From Stutzerimonas stutzeri (GTDB lineage Bacteria > Pseudomonadota > Gammaproteobacteria > Pseudomonadales > Pseudomonadaceae), in the NCBI RefSeq assembly GCF_024451105.1, contig NZ_JANGEY010000012.1, positions 1 through 64,000 of the forward strand: 64,000 nt of DNA, written 5' to 3'. Both the position numbers and the translations under genes were made by a program. The first letter of the stretch is position 1. Every line of letters starts with the position of its first letter. The notes beneath the pieces were generated by a model. That model was not told the origin of the DNA. It saw only the letters and a list, made by a program, of their open reading frames with translations, and did not search any database. Below, piece by piece: positions 59,587 to 64,000 of this stretch.

Positions 59587-60819
59587 TCAGAACAGCACGC
59601 GGCAGCGGATGGTGCCCTTGACCTCCTGCAGCTTCTGCAGGGCCAGGTCGGAGTACTCCTTGTCGACGTCGATCACCACGTAGCCGACCTTCTCGTTGGT
59701 CTGCAGGAACTGGCCGGCGATGTTGATGCCGTTGTCGGCGAACACCTTGTTGATCTCGCTCATCACGCCCGGAATGTTCTGGTGGATGTGCAGCAGGCGG
59801 TGGTTGCCGGCGTGGGCCGGCAGGGCCACTTCCGGGAAGTTCACCGAGGACACCGAGGTGCCGTTGTCGCTGTACTTGACCAGCTTCTCGGCCACTTCCA
59901 GACCGATGTTGGCCTGCGCCTCGGCGGTCGAGCCGCCGATGTGCGGGGTGAGGATCACGCGGTCCAGGCCGCGCAGCGGGCTCTCGAACTCCTCGTCGTT
60001 GGACTTTGGCTCGACCGGGAACACGTCGATGGCCGCGCCGATCAGGTGCTCGTCCTTGATCGCCTCGGCCAGGTGATCCAGCTCGACCACGGTGCCGCGC
60101 GCGGCGTTGATCAGGATGCCGCCCTTCTTCATGGCGCGGATTTCCTTCTCGCCGATCATCCACTGGGTGGACGGCAGCTCCGGCACGTGCAGGGAAACGA
60201 TGTCGCACAGGCCCAGCAGCTCGTGCAGCGAACCGATCTGCTGCGCGTTGCCGATCGGCAGCTTGGTCACCACGTCGTAGAAGTAGACCTGCATGCCCAG
60301 CGCCTCGGCCAGCACGGAAAGCTGGGTGCCGATCGAACCGTAGCCGACGATGCCGAGCTTCTTGCCGCGGATCTCGAAGGAGTTGGCCGCCGACTTGATC
60401 CAGCCGCCGCGGTGGCAGGAGGCGTTCTTCTCCGGGATGCCGCGCAGCAGCAGGATCGCCTCGGCGAGCACCAGCTCGGCCACCGAACGGGTGTTCGAGT
60501 AGGGCGCGTTGAACACCGCGATGCCGCGTTCGCGGGCGGCGTTGAGGTCGACCTGGTTGGTGCCGATGCAGAAGCAGCCGACCGCGACCAGCTTCTTGGC
60601 GCAGTCGAAGACCTCTTCGGTCAACTGGGTACGCGAGCGGATGCCGATGAAGTGCACGTCGGCGATCTTGGCCTTGAGCTCCTCGCCGGACAGGGCGCCC
60701 TTCAGGTACTCGATGTTGGTGTAGCCGGCGGCCTTGAGGGTATCCACGGCGTTCTGGTGCACACCTTCGAGGAGAAGGAACTTGATCTTGCTCTTGTCGA
60801 GAGAGGTCGTCTTGCTCAT
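59587..60819 (-). CDS. serA: D-3-phosphoglycerate dehydrogenase
   Basis: A 410-residue enzyme for the first step of serine synthesis, oxidising 3-phosphoglycerate; it also reduces 2-oxoglutarate to D-2-hydroxyglutarate. NAD-binding motif GIVGYGSIGTQLSVLAEALG, catalytic Arg in NAARGTVVE, Glu in the D-VFPVEP region and His293 in LTPHIGGST are visible. A C-terminal ACT domain (about 340-410, VMSEINKVFADNGINIAGQ) allows serine feedback. Divergent from the D-2-hydroxyglutarate dehydrogenase gene, its metabolic partner. Confidence 0.97.
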   Translation of the reverse strand: MSKTTSLDKSKIKFLLLEGVHQNAVDTLKAAGYTNIEYLKGALSGEELKAKIADVHFIGIRSRTQLTEEVFDCAKKLVAVGCFCIGTNQVDLNAARERGIAVFNAPYSNTRSVAELVLAEAILLLRGIPEKNASCHRGGWIKSAANSFEIRGKKLGIVGYGSIGTQLSVLAEALGMQVYFYDVVTKLPIGNAQQIGSLHELLGLCDIVSLHVPELPSTQWMIGEKEIRAMKKGGILINAARGTVVELDHLAEAIKDEHLIGAAIDVFPVEPKSNDEEFESPLRGLDRVILTPHIGGSTAEAQANIGLEVAEKLVKYSDNGTSVSSVNFPEVALPAHAGNHRLLHIHQNIPGVMSEINKVFADNGINIAGQFLQTNEKVGYVVIDVDKEYSDLALQKLQEVKGTIRCRVLF

Positions 60820-61003
60820 CTGCGTAAACCTGTTGTCCCGGGGGTTGTCTGGGCGCTGGACAGCGCGGGCGGTGCCGACCCGCAGGTCGGCGGCGGGCGC
60901 TTCGCGGGGGGTGCGTATGCTACCATAGCGCCCCCGCGAAACGCCCCATCCCCGAGCATGAAGCCTGCTCAGGGTGACCATGAACCGCCCGAGATTTCCG
61001 CAG
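60820..61003. promoter_or_regulatory. Divergent control region, serA and D-2-hydroxyglutarate dehydrogenase
   Basis: The 184 bases between the two genes hold a perfect 10-bp inverted repeat, TTCGCGGGGG (60901-60910) and CCCCCGCGAA (60931-60940), with a 20-base centre that contains the only AT-richer patch (GTATGCTACCATAGCG). That patch is the likely -10 region for one or both genes. The repeat arms would flank RNA polymerase binding, so it is a candidate operator, or a transcript hairpin. Confidence 0.5.
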
Positions 61004-62395
61004 ATGAGCCAAGCTGCCCTGATCGATGAACTGAAGACCCTGGTCGAGCCCGGCAAGGTGCTGACCGACGCCGACTCCCTGGACGCCTACGGCAAGGACT
61101 GGACCAAGCAGTTCGCCCCGGCGCCGCTGGCCATCGCCTTCCCGAAATCCGTCGAGGAAGTGCAGGCCATCGTGCGCTGGGCCAACCAGCGCCAGGTCGC
61201 CCTGGTGCCCTCGGGCGGCCGCACCGGCCTGTCCGCCGGCGCCGTCGCCGCCCACGGCGAGGTGGTGGTGGCCTTCGACTACATGAACAGGATCCTCGAC
61301 TTCAACGCCTTCGACCGCACCGTGCGCTGCCAGGCCGGGGTGGTCACCGAGCAGCTGCAGAACTTCGCCGAGGAGCAGGGCCTGTACTACCCGGTCGACT
61401 TCGCCTCGGCCGGCTCCAGCCAGATCGGCGGCAACATCGGCACCAACGCCGGCGGCATCAAGGTGATCCGCTACGGCATGACCCGCAACTGGGTGGCCGG
61501 CATGAAGGTGGTCACCGGCAAGGGCGACATCCTCGAGCTGAACCGCGACCTGATCAAGAACGCCACCGGCTACGACCTGCGCCAGCTGTTCATCGGCGCC
61601 GAGGGCACCCTGGGCTTCGTGGTGGAAGCCACCATGCGCCTGGAGCGCGCGCCGAACAACCTCACCGCGATGGTCCTCGGCGCCCCGGATCTCGACTCGA
61701 TCATGCCGGTGCTGCACGCCTTCCAAGGCCGCCTCGACCTGACCGCCTTCGAGTTCTTCTCCGACAAGGCGCTGGCCAAGGTGCTGGCGCGCGGCGACGT
61801 GCCGGCGCCGTTCGAGACCGACTGCCCGTACTACGCGCTGCTCGAGTTCGAGGCCAGCAGCGAGGAAGTGGCCAACGCCGCGCTGGAGCTGTTCGAGCAC
61901 TGCGTCGAGCAGGGCTGGGTGCTCGACGGGGTGATGAGCCAGAGCGAGCAGCAGCTGCAGAACCTGTGGAAGCTGCGCGAGTACATCTCCGAGACCATCA
62001 GCCACTGGACCCCGTACAAGAACGACGTGTCGGTGACCGTCTCCCAGGTACCGGCCTTCCTCAAGGAAATCGACGCCATCGTCGGCGAACACTACCCGGA
62101 CTTCGAGATCGTCTGGTTCGGCCACATCGGCGACGGCAACCTGCACCTGAACATCCTCAAGCCCGACGCCATGGCCAGGGAAGACTTCTTCGCCCGCTGC
62201 GCCACCGTCAACAAGTGGGTGTTCGAGACCGTGGAGAAGTACCACGGCTCGATCAGCGCCGAGCACGGCGTAGGCATGACCAAGCGCGACTACCTGGGCT
62301 ACAGTCGCTCGGAGGCCGAGATCGCCTACATGAAGGCGGTCAAGGCGGTGTTCGACCCGAACGGGATCATGAATCCGGGCAAGATCTTCGCCTGA
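61004..62395 (+). CDS. D-2-hydroxyglutarate dehydrogenase (FAD-dependent)
   Basis: A 463-residue flavoprotein of the D-lactate dehydrogenase/GlcD family. The FAD-binding part includes LVPSGGRTGLSAGAVAA and SSQIGGNIGTNAGGIKVIRYG; the C-terminal cap domain has FGHIGDGNLHLNILKP with metal-binding histidines and ends AVFDPNGIMNPGKIF. Length, opening MSQAALIDELK and the place next to serA fit the Pseudomonas stutzeri enzyme that oxidises the D-2-hydroxyglutarate made by SerA. The start at 61004 is chosen on that match; an ATG at 60980 would add eight residues. Confidence 0.93.
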   Translation: MSQAALIDELKTLVEPGKVLTDADSLDAYGKDWTKQFAPAPLAIAFPKSVEEVQAIVRWANQRQVALVPSGGRTGLSAGAVAAHGEVVVAFDYMNRILDFNAFDRTVRCQAGVVTEQLQNFAEEQGLYYPVDFASAGSSQIGGNIGTNAGGIKVIRYGMTRNWVAGMKVVTGKGDILELNRDLIKNATGYDLRQLFIGAEGTLGFVVEATMRLERAPNNLTAMVLGAPDLDSIMPVLHAFQGRLDLTAFEFFSDKALAKVLARGDVPAPFETDCPYYALLEFEASSEEVANAALELFEHCVEQGWVLDGVMSQSEQQLQNLWKLREYISETISHWTPYKNDVSVTVSQVPAFLKEIDAIVGEHYPDFEIVWFGHIGDGNLHLNILKPDAMAREDFFARCATVNKWVFETVEKYHGSISAEHGVGMTKRDYLGYSRSEAEIAYMKAVKAVFDPNGIMNPGKIFA

Positions 62396-62454
62396 GGACG
62401 GCGCGTGCGCCGGGCGGAAAGCGGCCGACGGCCCTCTCCGCCCGGCAGCGTCAC

Positions 62455-62487
62455 GGTGGAAAACGCTTCGCGGCATTCCGCCCTACG
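62455..62487 (-). repeat. Single REP-type unit upstream of the FAH-family gene
   Basis: GGTGGAA and TTCCGCC form a hairpin around an ACGCTTCGCGGCA-type loop and the unit ends in CCTACG (GTAG on the minus strand). It is one half of the paired elements found at 5665 and 24261. It sits 19 bases before the next start codon. A separate hairpin (GCCGGGCGGA/TCCGCCCGGC, 62409-62446) lies just upstream. Confidence 0.6.
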
Positions 62488-62505
62488 GATTACCAGGAGT
62501 CTGTC

Positions 62506-63171
62506 ATGAGCTACCAGCACCAGTACGTCGACGGCACGCGCATCCACTTCCCGCTGGGCAAGGTGGTCTGCGTCGGCCGCAACTACGCCGAGCACGCCAG
62601 GGAACTGAACAACCCGGTGCCGAGCGAGCCGCTGCTGTTCATCAAGCCGGCCAGCGCGGTGGTCGACCTCGAGGGCGGCTTCGCCATTCCCGAGGGGCGC
62701 GGCGAGGTGCACTACGAGACCGAGATCGCCGTGCTGATCGGCAAGCCGCTGTCGACCCAGCCCGGCGACGAGGAGATCCTCGATGCCATCTCCGGCTTCG
62801 GCGTGGCGCTGGACCTGACCCTGCGCGAGGTGCAGGCGCGCCTCAAGGACAAGGGCCATCCGTGGGAGATCGCCAAGGCCTTCGACGGCGCCTGCCCGCT
62901 GTCGCCGTTCGTGCCCGCCGACGCGGTGGAGGATCCGGCCGACATCGGCGTGCGCCTGACCGTCAACGACGAAGTCCGCCAGGACGGCAACAGCCGCGAC
63001 ATGCTCACCCCGATCCTGCCGCTGATCCGCTACATCAGCGGGCACTTCTCCCTGCAGCCCGGCGACGTGGTGCTCACCGGCACCCCGGCCGGCGTCGGCC
63101 CGCTGCAGCGCGGCGACCGGCTGACGCTGGAACTGCCGGGCCTCTGCCGCTTCGCGACCCAGGTGCTCTGA
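62506..63171 (+). CDS. Fumarylacetoacetate hydrolase family protein
   Basis: A 221-residue FAH-fold enzyme. KVVCVGRNYAEHARELNNPVPSEPLLFIKP is the family opening. The metal-binding acids fall in VHYETEIAVLIG and GFGVALDLTLREVQARLKDKG, and the C-terminus is VVLTGTPAGVGPLQRGD. Close relatives are acylpyruvate hydrolases, oxaloacetate tautomerases or decarboxylases (FAHD1/YcgM type). It follows the D-2-hydroxyglutarate dehydrogenase gene, as in P. aeruginosa. AGGAG lies before the ATG. Substrate not determined. Confidence 0.92.
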   Translation: MSYQHQYVDGTRIHFPLGKVVCVGRNYAEHARELNNPVPSEPLLFIKPASAVVDLEGGFAIPEGRGEVHYETEIAVLIGKPLSTQPGDEEILDAISGFGVALDLTLREVQARLKDKGHPWEIAKAFDGACPLSPFVPADAVEDPADIGVRLTVNDEVRQDGNSRDMLTPILPLIRYISGHFSLQPGDVVLTGTPAGVGPLQRGDRLTLELPGLCRFATQVL

Positions 63172-63241
63172 CCCGCCGCTCCGGGCGCTCCGCGCCCGGC
63201 CGCCTTCACGCGTCCTTCAACAATCGGCTGGCATCCTGTCG

Positions 63242-63251
63242 CCCCCCCCCC
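63242..63251 (+). repeat. Ten-base C tract upstream of the SdiA-regulated-type gene
   Basis: An uninterrupted run of ten C residues, ending 17 bases before the ATG at 63269 and just ahead of the GGAG site. It is the longest single-base run noticed in the window. Confidence 0.9.
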
Positions 63252-63268
63252 ACGGAGTGCGTCACCCC

Positions 63269-64000
63269 ATGCCTGCCCCACGCCGCCGACGCCTGCTGTC
63301 CGCCGCCCTGTCGATCGTCCTGGCCGCCGGGCTGCTCGCCGCCCACCTGCTGCACCTCGACGATCGCCTGGCCCTGTACTGGCAGGAGCTGCGCAGCGAC
63401 GAGGACGAACGCCAGTCCGGCATCTGGCTGCCGGACTATCGGCTGGTGCTGGAGACCGAACTGGCCGGCCTCGCGGAGGACGAGACCTCGGGGCTGACCT
63501 GGAACCCGCTGACCGGCACCCTGTTCACCGTCACCGGGCAGAACCCGCAGCTGGTCGAGTTCACCCCCGGCGGGGTGATCCTGCGGCGCATCCCCCTCGA
63601 CGGCTTTTCCGATCCGGAGGCGGTCGAAGCGCTCGGCGACGGCCGCCTGGCCATCGTCGACGAACGCCGCCGCCTGCTGGCGGTATTCCACCTCGAGCCG
63701 GACGTCGAGCGCCTCGACCTCGCCACGCTGCCCACCTACGATCTGGGCTTCGCCGAGGCCGGCAACAAGGGGTTCGAGGGGCTGGCCTGGAACCCGCAGA
63801 CCCGACGCCTGCTGCTGGCCAAGGAGCGTGACCCGCTGGGCCTGTTCAGCCTGCCGTTCCCCGGCGAGGACGGCGCCGCCGGGGCGCTCGAGCCGCTACC
63901 CGGCGGACATCTGCTGGTGCGCGATCTGTCCTCGGTAGCCATCGACCCGCGCAGCGGCCACACCCTGCTGCTCTCCGACGAGTCGCGGCTGCTGGTCGAG
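63269..64000 (+). CDS. SdiA-regulated-domain protein, N-terminal part (partial)
   Basis: The first 244 codons of a gene cut by the window edge. A membrane anchor or signal segment (about residues 10-28, LLSAALSIVLAAGLLAAHLL) is followed by a beta-propeller-like domain with repeated short sheets: EDETSGLTWNPLTGTLFTVT, EFTPGGVILRRIPL, and NKGFEGLAWNPQTRRLLLAKE. This is the SdiA-regulated (YjiK-type) pattern. Its function is unknown; the position after the FAH-family gene matches other pseudomonads. The start ATG is supported by the signal segment; GGAG is 13 bases away. Confidence 0.82.
   Translation, partial: MPAPRRRRLLSAALSIVLAAGLLAAHLLHLDDRLALYWQELRSDEDERQSGIWLPDYRLVLETELAGLAEDETSGLTWNPLTGTLFTVTGQNPQLVEFTPGGVILRRIPLDGFSDPEAVEALGDGRLAIVDERRRLLAVFHLEPDVERLDLATLPTYDLGFAEAGNKGFEGLAWNPQTRRLLLAKERDPLGLFSLPFPGEDGAAGALEPLPGGHLLVRDLSSVAIDPRSGHTLLLSDESRLLVE

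Overview
This is high-GC chromosomal DNA (about 70% by eye) from a pseudomonad. The gene neighbourhoods are those of the Pseudomonas core genome: pilT-pilU beside yggS-proC-yggT-yggU-metX-metW-rdgB-hemW; trmB-thiG-thiS-mtgA-rpoH-ftsX-ftsE-ftsY-M16 peptidases-rsmD-coaD-ferredoxin; mutM, rlmI, ilvD, folA; and serA with a D-2-hydroxyglutarate dehydrogenase, a fumarylacetoacetate hydrolase-fold protein and an SdiA-regulated-type protein. I see no rRNA, tRNA, insertion sequence, prophage or CRISPR array. No gene-free stretch exceeds 300 bases.

Layout. 1-1660: the end of a TRAP transporter permease (dctM), a terminator, a Bcr/CflA drug efflux gene, then an intergenic region with a strong sigma-54 promoter match and a strong terminator, which together look like a small RNA gene. 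1662-18232: a complete MSHA-type (mannose-sensitive haemagglutinin) type IV pilus operon on the minus strand. Read in transcription order it is mshI, a PilN-like second mshI, mshJ, K, L, M, N, E, G, F, B, A, a second mshA-like pilin, C, D, O, P, Q. Most junctions overlap by 1-4 bases, so it is one tightly coupled transcription unit. 18335-21725: trmL, a TM2-domain membrane protein, and the retraction ATPases pilU and pilT. 21797-28816: the yggS-to-hemW group, plus strand. 28888-36010: trmB, thiG, thiS, a DUF423 protein, mtgA, rpoH and ftsXEY. 36136-43459: two M16 peptidase-family proteins, rsmD, a large CHASE-PAS-GGDEF diguanylate cyclase, coaD and a 2[4Fe-4S] ferredoxin. 43502-47242: two tandem Na/Pi-cotransporter-family genes. 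47439-52715: a small secreted protein, mutM, rlmI, ilvD, folA. 52817-58165: a NERD-nuclease/helicase, a DUF2868 membrane protein, a DUF3482 GTPase and a DUF2059 protein. 58408-64000: a prolyl-hydroxylase-like 2OG oxygenase, a DUF4399 protein, serA, D-2-hydroxyglutarate dehydrogenase, an FAH-family protein, and the start of an SdiA-regulated-domain protein cut by the window edge.

How parts work together. The msh operon encodes every expected part of an MSHA machine: secretin (MshL), platform (MshG), extension ATPase with an N-terminal c-di-GMP-binding motif (MshE), assembly proteins (MshI/J/K/M/N), major and minor pilins, and a very large surface protein (MshQ). PilT/PilU lie about 1 kb from the promoter end of that operon, and a diguanylate cyclase sits further along, so signal, motor and retraction functions are all in the window. 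SerA and the D-2-hydroxyglutarate dehydrogenase are divergent neighbours. From work on Pseudomonas homologues they form a metabolic pair in which the dehydrogenase removes the 2-hydroxyglutarate that SerA makes.

Most notable signals: the candidate sigma-54 small RNA; a REP-type palindrome (GTAG at one end) read in frame inside the MshO prepilin leader; a second REP pair that supplies the stop codon of yggU and is flanked by a 14-bp direct repeat; the paired low-GC pilin genes with a hairpin between them; and the overlapping NERD-helicase/DUF2868/DUF3482 cassette, whose function is unknown.
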